In this document: piece after piece, positions 11,528-22,068 of the stretch
Position numbering within the stretch: position 1 is the first letter of the stretch
Layout: every line of letters starts with the position of its first letter
Assembly: GCA_946965045.2 (NCBI GenBank)
Contig: OX337229.1
Coordinates: forward strand, 5,642,001-5,706,000
Direction: 5' to 3'
DNA from: Epithemia pelagica
Lineage: Eukaryota; Bacillariophyta; Bacillariophyceae; Surirellales; Surirellaceae
DNA: 64,000 bases
Made by a program: the position numbers and the translations under genes
Notes under the pieces: model-generated
The model's database searches: none
What the model saw: only the letters and a program-made list of their open reading frames with translations
What the model was told of the DNA's origin: nothing

Positions 11528-12453
11528 CGAGCGGCAAACGAAACAGGTAGGTCCCGAGTTTGAATTTCCGGATTTGTGATGAAACTGTTTGGTGCACGCA
11601 TTCGGCACGCCGTGATAGAGACACACGCACAACAAGAACCCCCTCATGAGGAACGATCCGTCGGGCGGACAGAGGGCTCCACCGGAGTCCGTGTTGATTC
11701 GACGTTAAGTGGACAAAAATTTTATTCTGAAGGAAGTGGTTGTTGTTGTGATTGTGGCTGAGGCGTGCGTCGAAATTCGGATTCCAGAGGACGAGTGAAT
11801 CTTTTCAATCTTAACTACATTCTCTGAACGTATTGATATGAGGTAGAGAAGCAAGAACGCTAATCGGATGGAAGCAAACAAGATCCGTGGAATGCGAAAA
11901 TGATGTTGTTGCCATTTTGTACTTCTCACCACCGTGTTCTCTTATTTCATTCTCAGAGACGTCCACCTGAAGAATCTTGCACCCAGGTCATTCGGTGAGT
12001 TCAAAAAGAATCGAGACTGGACCAAATCCCAAAAGATGCGTTTGCTTTCATACAATTTCCTTTAACTACTCTGATAGTTTGTGAACGTCAAAAACAAAGC
12101 TTGCTGATGGTTGCGAGCGAGAGGAAAAGCTATTGGATTGAAACCTTACGATCATCTCACTTTTGTTGCTGTATTTCCGTGTTTTACACAGTTTGTCCTT
12201 CTGGAAAAGACGCACATGTTCGAATGGAGATGGGCTCCTTGACAAACTACAGAGGTGAAAAAGAAATGACATGCTACTCTTACAGGTTCATGACCGGATT
12301 CCCTACCCATCTTCATCTCCACACAATACAATTATCGCTGACTTGTGTTGGTAGTGGAAAACGTCTTTGAGGAGGAGAATGGAACGTTTACCCGGCTCCC
12401 CGGTGCGAATGAAAGGAGCAGGTGACGACAAGGTCGAGGCGACTTTCTCGTCG
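11528..12453. other. Intergenic region between convergent genes
   Basis: A 926-bp gap between the stop codons of the Misato and PhyH genes. Short frames on both strands show no motifs or composition of a real protein. No tRNA, repeat array or recognisable mobile element is visible. It probably contains both 3' UTRs. Confidence 0.5.
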
Positions 12454-13746
12454 CTATGATATCGTCTCGTCCGTGGTCGTAACTCGATTGGTAGGTTTGC
12501 CTTTGACATGCCTACTTAAATCATCCACAAGCTCTTTCAATGTAAGTTCATTCTGCCCCGTTAGTTCTTTCCGGATACTTGCAGGGTTGCCTGGGTATCC
12601 AATCTTGGGATTCTTGAAACTCATGTAGAACAAGGCTCTACTTTGATTGGACTGATTGGCACCACCACAATGAAGTAAACGAGAGTCGTAAATGCCACAA
12701 GATCCTTTGGGCAACACACCCACTACGGAGGGTTGGGTTTCCAGCAACCAATCCTTGCCCTTTTCCTCCTCCGTGCCGCTGTCGTCCTTTTGAAAGATAT
12801 CGTGCATTTCTTTTGTATGAGTTCGCGGAAGCCACGTCGTCGGCCCCATATCCAATGTGATATCCTGCAAGGCGATGAAGCAAGTAATCAACACCGGTTC
12901 GTCGTCATCATCTTTAAACGGGTTATCAGGGTGGACGACCTGTCGTTGACTTCCAGGGTCACTCATTAAGCATGAGAATTCGTAGAGAACGGCAGCGTCA
13001 CTCAAGATTGTTGAGTACAACTTTCCGACCGGACTTTGGAGCAAGACTTCGGCCAAGGCATTGGCCACCAAACTGGAACCCAATGGAATGGGCATGTCAC
13101 ATCGATTGGTTTTGAGCAGCACATCAGCAAATCGATCTATGGGCTGCACTTGTCCCGAACGAACCAATTCCTCGGATTCCATTCTCTTGTCGTACAAAAA
13201 GGCTCTCAATTCGTCCGCTGTGGCTTCACTCAAGACGCGATCAATCCGAACCACGCCTTCCTCCTTCAAGACTTTGGCATATGCCTTGGCTTGAGCTTTG
13301 AGAAGTTGCTGTCCGGACTTGCTCCCCGATGACGATGATCCAGATTTACCACCAAATCCTCCTCCTCCACCTCCCCGTCCAGCTCCTACTCCTTTGATGA
13401 CTGGTGATTGCAGTGGTTCCGGTGGAGTTTTTGACATGAGTTCGCCTTCCACTTCACCACGCCGTATCAACAATTTTTCCTGTTCCTGGTACAACAACGA
13501 CGGTGCATCGCTACCGAAATTGTCATTCTGTGATGCTATCCCTGTTGTTCGAGGTAGCTGCGAGGATGTTCGACCCCGTGGCACCCGTGATGGTAGACGT
13601 CCTCGTTGTTGAAAATCAAGACGACGATGACTTCCATTTCTGCTTTTCGAAACATGTGACCATCCAATCACTTGTGGACTCAGCAGATGAAGAAAAATGA
13701 GCTGGTAGACAGTCGATAGCGTCGTGACAAGAGGAAGATGTGGCAT
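12454..13746 (-). CDS. Phytanoyl-CoA dioxygenase (PhyH) family protein
   Basis: Probable Fe(II)/2-oxoglutarate-dependent oxygenase of the PhyH family. The substrate is not predictable. The double-stranded beta-helix carries the metal triad: H and D in VHPDNPF (after the SDPGSQRQ stretch) and the distal His in LLHCGGANQS, with the 2-oxoglutarate-binding Arg in SRALFYMSF. The N-terminal third has KRMESEELVRSGQVQPIDRF-type helices typical of PhyH, preceded by a Gly/Ser-rich disordered linker. I place the start at 13746, where a hydrophobic segment (LVTTLSTVYQLIFLHLL) gives a signal peptide or anchor. The frame remains open 56 codons further upstream to 13914. With the chosen start the protein has 430 aa. 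It is convergent with the Misato gene. Confidence 0.85.
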   Translation of the reverse strand: MPHLPLVTTLSTVYQLIFLHLLSPQVIGWSHVSKSRNGSHRRLDFQQRGRLPSRVPRGRTSSQLPRTTGIASQNDNFGSDAPSLLYQEQEKLLIRRGEVEGELMSKTPPEPLQSPVIKGVGAGRGGGGGGFGGKSGSSSSGSKSGQQLLKAQAKAYAKVLKEEGVVRIDRVLSEATADELRAFLYDKRMESEELVRSGQVQPIDRFADVLLKTNRCDMPIPLGSSLVANALAEVLLQSPVGKLYSTILSDAAVLYEFSCLMSDPGSQRQVVHPDNPFKDDDDEPVLITCFIALQDITLDMGPTTWLPRTHTKEMHDIFQKDDSGTEEEKGKDWLLETQPSVVGVLPKGSCGIYDSRLLHCGGANQSNQSRALFYMSFKNPKIGYPGNPASIRKELTGQNELTLKELVDDLSRHVKGKPTNRVTTTDETIS

Positions 13747-15778
13747 TTTGCATACACCGTTTACAAAAGAGCAAAAGAGTTGATGGATTTTGTTCGATGG
13801 ATGTGCGGCTGTCACGATCCTTTTGATTTGTCGCCCTTCAGTCGCTTGAAATGACTGCTCGACGGTACATCTCGACTTGAACAAAAGAAAAGACCTCATG
13901 GACGCTGAATCCATTTGCTTTCAGAATGATTAGACCGAAACAAGTTTTTGGAACAGAAAAGAGAAGCAGAAACCCAACAAACTCTCCGAAGAGACGAAGT
14001 ATGGAGATCGAGAGAGAATGAGACAAGCTGAGATTTTCGTGGAGATTTGGTCTACCCCAGTCAAAGCCCCTCGCTTGAACCATACAATCAATGCATGGTT
14101 TCTTTTCTTCGAGATTCAGAACCAATCTAGCAACGAAAGTCACAGCATCCCACTGTAACTTTAGTGACCGATGTCCAAAGAAAACGCAGAGGGGATTATC
14201 GTGTTTGAGTATCAGCAATGATATTGATGGAGTCATGAGGACAAGAACCAAACGAATGGTTATTCATCTCACAAATGCCAAGCCAGCAACTAGTACATCA
14301 CGGAAGACGGCAAAACCTCTAGACGACAATCAAATTCTACAGCAAAGTTTGCATCATATCATCGAACCAGGGAGTGTAGCACATGGGTCATGAGTCTAAT
14401 GAAGCTGGGGCATTATCTGCCTCAAACCCGTTAAAGCCATGAGAATACGACATGATGAAAGGTCGATAGAGTCCATATTCGTCACAAAACCTCGACGAGT
14501 TGGTCACTAGATTTGTCGCTAATCCACCTTCACGATCAGAGACTTGCCGACCTCATCACTTGACTACAATCGAAATGAGCAACAGAGTTAGCTTGGTATA
14601 ATTCAACCAGAGTCATGGGAGAAGGCAAACGCCATCCAGTATCAAATGCGTCATGCTGGTCCTTTTCAGGCCGGAAAATTATCTTCATCGGTTCATTTCC
14701 AGCCAATGAAAAAGGCGTGCAGGATGCGGAACAGAAGCATCGTCTTTTGAAGCAACGTCCCATTGATTCCATGACTATGGACAACGACTCTGCGTCGTTG
14801 ATGTCGGATAAAGTCTCTTGGATTGCACTGTTGCGTCGTGTCCCGACCATTGTGACACGCAATTTGTCTCGAAATGCGTTTCTGCTTGACTCGAGGCTGT
14901 GACCAATTCTTGTACCACTTCTTCCACCAATTCGCCGTAGTCTTTTCCGGCCGTCGGTTACAGCCAGGCTTCCCCAACTGGAGCTCCAATCCTTCTTTCA
15001 ACAAGCGGAGTTTCGTGCCGTGTGCGCTAATGATGGAAAGTGTCCACGAGGCTATCAGGTACGACGAGAAAGTGACAGTTTAGGATGAACAGTTTGAATG
15101 GTGACCATCTACTGCCCTTCCCTCTAGATGAGGGGAAAGTGAACATATAAGTTCTTCTGCCTCGCAAGTTCCTTCACTCCAATGTCCTCTTCTCCTAAGT
15201 TTTGGGATGTCACTTAGTAATAGTAGGCATACGAGAGTTACTCGTCCTCTTAACTGACCTACTCCTATCTAGGTAGGTAGGTAGCTTTTGTCTCTTCTTC
15301 TTTTGTCGGCATCAAAAATCAAAAGATGCGCAATGCACAGTGATGGTGCCGGTGCCGTGGGGAAACGTGCAAGAGCCATACCAAAGTCACGTGGTAGCGG
15401 ACACAAAAAATTTCGTGAACGCGACTGCAACTGTAGGACAAACAGTCAAACACGTGCTTGCTCGGGTCGGGACATTGAGACGCATGATGATGTGTCTCTG
15501 TTTCTCCCCTCTCAATTTTCTTTTTTTTTCTCTTTCCATTTCTCACCTCTTTGACTCTCTCTTTGAGATTATCCTCGATGGATATGAATGATTCAGGTAC
15601 CGCAAACAACTCTCATCTGTACTGGATCTTTGGGATATGAAGACTTGTATAGAGTGTGATCGTCTCACTTCCTCTTTCCTTTGTTTTCGTTGTGCTTTTA
15701 TCTTTTATCCGGTCGGTAGAGGTGTTTGAAAAAATATCGGTTCCAGTGTTTGATACTCGATCGAATTTGCAAAAGATC
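13747..15778. other. Gene-poor 2-kb intergenic region
   Basis: No gene is supported here. Open frames on both strands at 14536-15004 overlap each other and lack motifs. One plus-strand reading, 14615-14902, continues in frame after a TGA to about 15052, where it meets a GTACGA donor-like site. This could be a decayed or mis-split gene but shows no known family. A TAGG/TAGG tetranucleotide run is at about 15271-15284, and a pyrimidine-rich T/C tract at about 15500-15560. The latter part will include the promoter of the reductase gene starting at 15779. Confidence 0.45.
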
Positions 15779-18106
15779 ATGCATATTTTGCCTCGAATCA
15801 CCGTGCTCCTGTGTTTTACATGGATATCAGTGTGGGTGCTATGGGGAATGACAGCCAATGGATATCCCTGGTACTTAAACAATATGGCGCGATCGTTTGC
15901 CCCTGAAAATCCAAAGATGGCCCTTCCATTCCTCGTTCTCGCGATTCCCATTCTATTAGCTGGTGCTGTAGGAGCACTGTGTTGGATTCGAAGCAAATCA
16001 TCTCGCCAGTCTCAGTGGAGAGTCCCGTCCCTGGGAGTCCTTTCTGATGAACGGAGCCTATTTGTTCTGTTTTGTTTGATACCCACATCAGTCTTTGTTA
16101 CAAGCTCCATTCGTCGGCATATGGATAATTTACCATTTGATCGCTCGTTGCTTGACGAACGAACCTTGGCAAACTTGACAATTAACATAAAAGCAAACGT
16201 CATCGGCTTTGCTTCCATCATTGCCATCAACTTTTTGTTTATTCTGGTGGCACGCCATTCTCCGTTGAATGCCGTGATTGGATGGTCGCCACCTCAAGCT
16301 CTTGTGTTCCATCGATGGCTGGGCACTTTAGTTGTCATTGGCAGTCTCCTGCACGGATCCATGCACACGTACCGCTGGATTATTGTCCAACAGCAGAATC
16401 CTTGGCATATCATCACCATTTCCTCCGATTGCTGGTCCTTTTGGACATCAGGCGGCGAGCGACCATGTAGCAACTGTGGTCAATGTAAAGCTCACATCAT
16501 GAACTTGACTGGGTTCTTGGCTGCCCTTCCCTTTCTTGTCATTTTCCTTTCCTCACTGGAACCCGTACGCAGAAGGGTCTACCGTATCTTCTATGCCATT
16601 CACGTGATTGCCGCACCGATGGGCATTTTCTTTTTACTTTTGCATTATCCAGCAGCTCTCTTGTACTTGTCCGGTGGCATTCTTTACTACGCTGCGTCCT
16701 CGCTGCCCGTGTTTCTGGAACGCAAATGTTCGGGACAGCAGCAAGTCACCCTCATGTCGGCGGAAATGGTCGACTGTGTGGCAAGTGTGGAAGAGAATAC
16801 CACCGTTTCCGATCATCGTCCTTGTGTCAGTTTGACATTTCAAGCCACTCCAACTGCCATGGAACGGTATCGTGCCGGACAGTATGTTCGTTTATGGTGT
16901 CCCGACATTGCTTACGAGGCGCATCCCTTTACCATTTCTCCCGTCTTGTCGTCGTTGTCTTCGTCACACAACGACGAACATGATGGCAATGGTACGATGC
17001 GTATCATCTTTCGACAAACGGGAAGATTTACGAAACTACTTGGTGCTTCCTTGCTCAACTCCGAGGTTCCACCCAAGGTTTTCATGGAAGGCTTTCATGG
17101 TTCCTCGAATCGAATGGACCAATTACAACGACACGATTCCGTCTTGATTGTGGCAGGAGGCATTGGCATTACGCCCTACCTTTCCCTATTGGCAGAGATT
17201 CGAGATGCCTCCCATCGAAGCAGTAGTACGGCCTCCCAGAATGGAACGACCCGCGTCATTCAGCTCCATTGGATTTGTCGTGATCGTGGATTGATGGAGT
17301 ACATTCGAAGCGAGTACTTGGATCCCATTGTGGAAACAATATCGGGAGATTACCAGATTCAGTGTACCATTCATTACACCGGAGGGACGACAACCAATCA
17401 AGAAATGGATTCGACACAAGATGAAGATGCAGACGACGAAGAAGATATGTTGGTGGTGCGGCGTCAAGAATTTACAAACCCCTCTCGTTCGGAACCTTTC
17501 CAACCATCCAAATTTGCCGTGGGAACAAAGTCCACGTACCGAACCAATCTGCCACAGTTTTTATCCTTTGCCGCAATAGGTACGGCTGGTTTGACCTTGA
17601 TTTGGGTCGGTATTGCGCACTTGGGAATCGCCTACACTCTCATTCCCATTCCCTTGCTGATACTTTGTCTGTTGGTGGCTGTCTTGGTCAACAAGTGCTT
17701 GCCAGAGGAGCACCAGGGAGCACAATTTTTGGCCGTAGTGGATGAAGATACTACCATCTTGTCCGATTCCTCCTTACACGCCAGTCCTGGTACGTGGGAA
17801 TTTGCCACACTGACTACCAAACGAACCAATTACAATGAATCCGCTTCCACTGCACAAGAAGAACGATCATCCTGGGTTCGTGTCCAAGAGGGTGGTCGTC
17901 CGATGGTCCCTCAATTGGTGGCATCGTTCTTGGAATCGACCACAACAGCGACGGGGCAGTCGTCGTGTCCCGGATTTTTTTGCTGTGGACCCAAATCTTT
18001 GATGCACAGTGTCCGTGGGGCGGTACGGTATGGGGGAAGTGTGTGGCCCGAAGGGGGCTGTGATTGTGGAAACTTGGCCGTCTATGAAGAAGCCTTTGAG
18101 TTGTAA
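15779..18106 (+). CDS. Ferric reductase / NADPH oxidase-like flavocytochrome, copy 1
   Basis: Transmembrane flavocytochrome that moves electrons from NAD(P)H via FAD and two hemes across a membrane, either to ferric iron or to oxygen. The membrane part carries the heme ligand histidines in FHRWLG, LLHGSMHTYRW, FYAIHVI and LLHYP. Next come the FAD site HPFTISPV, the nucleotide-binding GGIGITPYLSLL and the C-terminal CGPKSLM. A further hydrophobic pair (bases about 17560-17700) is inserted between the NAD(P)H-binding segment and its C-terminal CGP motif, which is unusual. The start at 15779 aligns with the start of its paralogue at 19687, both beginning M-(H/K)-I followed by the first membrane helix; the frame stays open 41 codons upstream. 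Length 775 aa, one exon. Whether it reduces iron or makes superoxide cannot be decided from sequence. Confidence 0.9.
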   Translation: MHILPRITVLLCFTWISVWVLWGMTANGYPWYLNNMARSFAPENPKMALPFLVLAIPILLAGAVGALCWIRSKSSRQSQWRVPSLGVLSDERSLFVLFCLIPTSVFVTSSIRRHMDNLPFDRSLLDERTLANLTINIKANVIGFASIIAINFLFILVARHSPLNAVIGWSPPQALVFHRWLGTLVVIGSLLHGSMHTYRWIIVQQQNPWHIITISSDCWSFWTSGGERPCSNCGQCKAHIMNLTGFLAALPFLVIFLSSLEPVRRRVYRIFYAIHVIAAPMGIFFLLLHYPAALLYLSGGILYYAASSLPVFLERKCSGQQQVTLMSAEMVDCVASVEENTTVSDHRPCVSLTFQATPTAMERYRAGQYVRLWCPDIAYEAHPFTISPVLSSLSSSHNDEHDGNGTMRIIFRQTGRFTKLLGASLLNSEVPPKVFMEGFHGSSNRMDQLQRHDSVLIVAGGIGITPYLSLLAEIRDASHRSSSTASQNGTTRVIQLHWICRDRGLMEYIRSEYLDPIVETISGDYQIQCTIHYTGGTTTNQEMDSTQDEDADDEEDMLVVRRQEFTNPSRSEPFQPSKFAVGTKSTYRTNLPQFLSFAAIGTAGLTLIWVGIAHLGIAYTLIPIPLLILCLLVAVLVNKCLPEEHQGAQFLAVVDEDTTILSDSSLHASPGTWEFATLTTKRTNYNESASTAQEERSSWVRVQEGGRPMVPQLVASFLESTTTATGQSSCPGFFCCGPKSLMHSVRGAVRYGGSVWPEGGCDCGNLAVYEEAFEL

Positions 18107-18605
18107 AGAATAGTCGTGGTGACGGTTGGTACCACGACAGTGCCGCTCTGTGTTGACATTGATGTTTCGTTGTAGAAACCCCGACGTGAGATGAAGGATG
18201 ATAGGATCCATGGCCCCCGTTCCGCTATTTCCCTTTGTATATTTCCTGACGTTTGACACGCACTTTGTTGTGCTATAATAGATTCATTCTTTGAACCAAT
18301 TTCTGCTCTTCATAAGACGTGCGCTGTTCGTCTTCCTAGGCCTTACCTAGAGAAGAATGCTCTGTCCAGATCCAGTTTGGTTGCATGTATTTGGCCGCTC
18401 ATCGTTGAACGCATTATTCTAAAGATTCTTCGCAGATCTCATTTCTTGAGAAAAAATGAGGGAGTTTTCTGCGACCCCTAGACGCCCAGTCGTGCGTTCG
18501 ACTCAAGAATCGCGGCACATTGAAAAAAAGCACATCCGCGCCGCAGAATCTGAGGCAAGCGGACGACCCTAGGTTTGTCAAACAAACTCAGGGGTATTCT
18601 GGAAC
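18107..18605. other. Intergenic region
   Basis: About 500 bp between reductase copy 1 and the LAMTOR2-like gene. It contains CCTAGGCCTTACCTAGAG at about 18337-18354, another example of the CTAG-rich motif seen in several spacers. No gene or repeat is recognised. Confidence 0.4.
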
Positions 18606-19019
18606 ATGATACGAGCATGTCGTATTCCTCCAGTACTGAATCGAGTTTGCGATGAATCCATTCCATCGGCGTTGCTCGTGACATTCAATGGTGAAATAAT
18701 TGGGGAGTCGACCAAGTTTCCGCACCACAAGGACCCGGCCTTCTTTGGTACGCTTGTGGCGGATATTGCCTTGGATTATCAACGAGCAGGGGAAGATTAT
18801 GCCTCCATTGAAGCTTCTAAAATTCAAAAGAGCCATTTACAGAGCGTGTTGATTGAAATGGAGGGAGGAACGGTTGGCATATCCGCCTGTTCCAAGGTGG
18901 ATATCTTTGCTATCGCTGTGGCACGACCGGATACGCCACCGGGGCTATTGAAAGCTAGACTGGAACAGCTTACTTTATTTGTGGAAGAATCTCTCTCGGA
19001 GATGTACGCAAATCCCTAA
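18606..19019 (+). CDS. LAMTOR2: LAMTOR2-like roadblock/LC7 protein
   Basis: Small 137-aa protein with the roadblock/LC7 fold. It resembles LAMTOR2/p14, a Ragulator subunit that anchors Rag GTPases and TORC1 on lysosomes or vacuoles. The pattern fits: an N-terminal helix, SALLVTFNGEIIGES (hydrophobic strand plus G as in LLLNNEGSLLAYSG), an A-rich helix (LVADIALDYQRAG), LQSVLIEMEGGTVGISAC, an FAIAVARP strand and the C-terminal helix LKARLEQLTLFVEESLSEM. The last matches the family's LKAKAQALVQYLEEPL. The size is near the usual 125 aa. It sits between the two reductase paralogues in the same orientation. A different roadblock subfamily remains possible, but the C-terminal helix argues for LAMTOR2. 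Confidence 0.75.
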   Translation: MIRACRIPPVLNRVCDESIPSALLVTFNGEIIGESTKFPHHKDPAFFGTLVADIALDYQRAGEDYASIEASKIQKSHLQSVLIEMEGGTVGISACSKVDIFAIAVARPDTPPGLLKARLEQLTLFVEESLSEMYANP

Positions 19020-19686
19020 GATCGGAATTGCAGTCAAACGTTGTTGGTTTCCGCTTGGATTCGAGATTGAGAAGGCCAAAAAAATGTTCCCTCAATACAG
19101 GATGAAACTCTCGGAGCAACGCTGACAGGTGATGACGATTGTACCTTACTACATCTTTGTTTTAAGAGAAGGTGAAGTGATGATTGATGGTATCCTCTAC
19201 TTGCTATCCTACTTTGTCCACAACTTTGCACATAGGACAGTAGCTCTCTCCTCGTACGCCTTAGCAAGAGCTGTCTGAATTCAGTATCAACGTTACGTTT
19301 AATTTAGGTCCGTGAGACTCTGGGGTTTTGTAGTGAAGATGGCACGCTTTATTTCCGCGACCTCTGAAAAAGCGACCGCATACCGGATGGACGCGTGTTT
19401 GCACGCGCGCAGCCGCACTGCGAAATCTTTTGTTCATCTCGACAAAGATGTTCACGTTTGGATGGACGACAATGGAGGTACCCTTTGGTAATCTATTATT
19501 TGGATTTCAATTGTCCCCATCTTGATTCGTTTGTGATTGAGGCAGCCAAACGACATCTCATTCCTTCCGAGCGATACAATCAAGTGTTCGAACGTTTCCA
19601 GGTGTTTTGATATTGCCCACTCACTGAATCCGACGGAAAGACGAAACGCTTTCGCAAAGAATCACACACACACGCACAAACTCATC
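19020..19686. other. Intergenic region upstream of reductase copy 2
   Basis: This 667-bp spacer has no supported gene. The reading frame of reductase copy 2 is open back to about 19537, but the extra 50 codons are polar, lack motifs and are not conserved with copy 1, so I treat them as leader. An ACACACACACGCAC run lies at about 19664-19677. Confidence 0.4.
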
Positions 19687-22068
19687 ATGAAGATTGTGGC
19701 TCGAATAACAGTGGTGCTATGCTTTGCCTGGATGGGAGTGTGGGTATTATGGGGATCCACAACTTCGGGATATGCCTGGTTCTTGAATGACATGGCCCGT
19801 TCCTTTTCCGAAGACAATCCCAAGGCTGCCCTCCCCTTGTTGGTTCTGGCCGTACCAATCCTCGTGGCGGGTGCTGTGACGGCTCTGTGTTGGACGAGTC
19901 GTGGTGAATTGTCGTCATCTACTCCTGCGAGGTGGAACAGCATGTCTTTGGGAGGTCGACTGAGATTTCTCTGGTCGGATGAACGAAGTTTGTTTCTGGT
20001 GTTTTGTATCATCCCTTTTGTCATTTTCATTTCCAGCTACGTGCGTCGGCATTTGAACAAGATCGAAGCGGATGACTCTGGAAAGTACGACGACCCGATG
20101 GCCGTTACCAACAAGACAATCATGGAACAAGCCAATGCCTTTGCCTTTGTGGCAGTCATTGGCTTCAATTTGCTGCTGATTCTCGTGGCACGCCATTCTC
20201 CCCTGTTGGCTATAGTGGCGTGGTCACGACCTCATGCACTTATCTTTCATCGATGGTTGGGTGTGACGGTCATTCTCACCAGCCTGCTGCATGGATTTCT
20301 CCATATTTATCGATGGATTGCCGTCCAACATCATGCCTTGGGGTACATGATTACCATTCCGTCCGAGTGTTGGCAAGATTGGAATGGCTATGAACCCGAA
20401 TGCGACGATTGCGATTGTCATGATCATTGGAAAAATGTCACGGGTTGTTTGGCCGCCATTCCCTTGCTTACAATCTTGATTTCGTCCTTGGAGCCGGTCC
20501 GAAGACGCATCTACCGTCTTTTCTATGCCATTCATGTCATTGCGGCACCCTTGGGCCTGGTCATGGTCATTATGCACTACAGCAAGGCCTTTTTGTATCT
20601 TTCGGGAGGCATTCTCTTTTACCTGGCCTCGTCCATGCCCGTGTTTGTGGAACAAAGCTGTTCTAGACAAGGATCGCCCGTCACATTGAGTTCGGCCGAA
20701 CAAGTCGACAGTCCTCCCCCGGTGGATGACGAACTTGTCATTTCCACCAATAGTGATCGTCCATGTGTGAGTTTGACCGTGCACGTGTCACCCATGGCCC
20801 TGGAACGGTATCGTGCGGGGCAGTATGTTCGGCTGTGGTGTCCAGAAATTTCTCGCGAGGCACATCCCTTTACCATTTCGCCCGTGGTCCATGGTGGTGA
20901 ACAACACAATGACAATCATGGTACCACGACTAGTATGCGCATCCTGTTTCGACAAACGGGCCAATTCACCAAGCAACTGGGCCATACCTTGCTCCAATGC
21001 GAAATTCCTCCCCGAATCTTTCTGGAAGGCTTTCATGGCTCCCCGAATCGCATGGATCAGTTGAGGAGGCATGACTCGGTGCTCATTCTCGCCGGAGGCA
21101 TTGGCATTACACCATACCTGTCACTCTTGACCACCATTCGCCAATCGTGGCCTGGAACCAAAAAGCCGTCTCCCCTGGACCAAGATAATTTTACGTGCGC
21201 CAAAGTGATTCAGCTTCATTGGATTTGTCGCGATCGTGGATTGATTGATTATATTCGAAGCGAGTACTTGAACCGTATCGTGGAGACGGTTTCGGGAGAC
21301 TACCAAATTCACTGTACCATTCATTACACGGGATGGGCCACCAATGAGGAATTCAATTGTGATGCTGCGGGGGGACGAGAAGGTGGAATGGCAGGAGGGA
21401 TTCACAAACAAGACTTTGAAAATCCACCCACGTCGGTACCATTTCAACCATCGAAATTTGCCGTTGGTACCCATGCGACCTATCGAGGAAATATCCCACT
21501 GTTCCTGTCCTTTGCGGCGATTGGCAGTATAGGAATGGCCTTCATCTGGATGTGCTATACACGTTGGGACGACGGATCCATTGTGGCACTTCTTCCATTA
21601 TTGATTCTTTGTCTTGTGGTGGGCGGTTTGGTCAACAGGCTTCTTCCCGATCACGGAAAACGGTTTACCGCACTCTCTTCCCTGGAGGAAGAAGAAGACG
21701 TGGTGTTTACCGACTCGGCGAACGATCATGGTTCCTCGGAACTGGAACTCACAACCAAACGAACAGAGGATGGTCACGACGACACTCTATCGGATGAATT
21801 TGGCGATTTGTCCTTGTCCGTTCCCAAACACAACGCACCCATGGCGTCGTCTTCCTTTGTCCGCGTGGAGGATGGTCGTCCCCATGTACCACATATCGTG
21901 TCACAAGCAGCACTGGATACCGCACTCTGTCCAGGGATTTTTGCGTGTGGACCCAAGAGTCTCATGCAAAGTGTTCGTGGTGCGGTCCGTATGGGTGGGA
22001 GTTTGTGGCCTTCGGGTGGATGCAACTGTGGAGATATTGCCGTCTATGAAGAAGCCTTTGAGTTGTAA
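19687..22068 (+). CDS. Ferric reductase / NADPH oxidase-like flavocytochrome, copy 2
   Basis: Paralogue of the gene at 15779-18106, 793 aa and alignable over the whole length. The heme histidines are in FHRWLG, LLHGFLHIYRW and FYAIHVIAAPLG. The FAD site HPFTISPV, the GGIGITPYLSLL nucleotide-binding loop, the inserted hydrophobic pair (bases about 21490-21640) and the terminal CGPKSLMQSVRGAVR and EEAFEL end are all present. The acidic linker between the inserted helices and the C-terminus differs most between copies. A Cys-rich loop (CDDCDCHDHW, about base 20400) is present; copy 1 has a related one with CSNCGQCKAH. This suggests metal or disulfide chemistry on the non-cytosolic side. It lies 1.6 kb after copy 1, so tandem duplication is the simplest origin. 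Confidence 0.9.
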   Translation: MKIVARITVVLCFAWMGVWVLWGSTTSGYAWFLNDMARSFSEDNPKAALPLLVLAVPILVAGAVTALCWTSRGELSSSTPARWNSMSLGGRLRFLWSDERSLFLVFCIIPFVIFISSYVRRHLNKIEADDSGKYDDPMAVTNKTIMEQANAFAFVAVIGFNLLLILVARHSPLLAIVAWSRPHALIFHRWLGVTVILTSLLHGFLHIYRWIAVQHHALGYMITIPSECWQDWNGYEPECDDCDCHDHWKNVTGCLAAIPLLTILISSLEPVRRRIYRLFYAIHVIAAPLGLVMVIMHYSKAFLYLSGGILFYLASSMPVFVEQSCSRQGSPVTLSSAEQVDSPPPVDDELVISTNSDRPCVSLTVHVSPMALERYRAGQYVRLWCPEISREAHPFTISPVVHGGEQHNDNHGTTTSMRILFRQTGQFTKQLGHTLLQCEIPPRIFLEGFHGSPNRMDQLRRHDSVLILAGGIGITPYLSLLTTIRQSWPGTKKPSPLDQDNFTCAKVIQLHWICRDRGLIDYIRSEYLNRIVETVSGDYQIHCTIHYTGWATNEEFNCDAAGGREGGMAGGIHKQDFENPPTSVPFQPSKFAVGTHATYRGNIPLFLSFAAIGSIGMAFIWMCYTRWDDGSIVALLPLLILCLVVGGLVNRLLPDHGKRFTALSSLEEEEDVVFTDSANDHGSSELELTTKRTEDGHDDTLSDEFGDLSLSVPKHNAPMASSSFVRVEDGRPHVPHIVSQAALDTALCPGIFACGPKSLMQSVRGAVRMGGSLWPSGGCNCGDIAVYEEAFEL

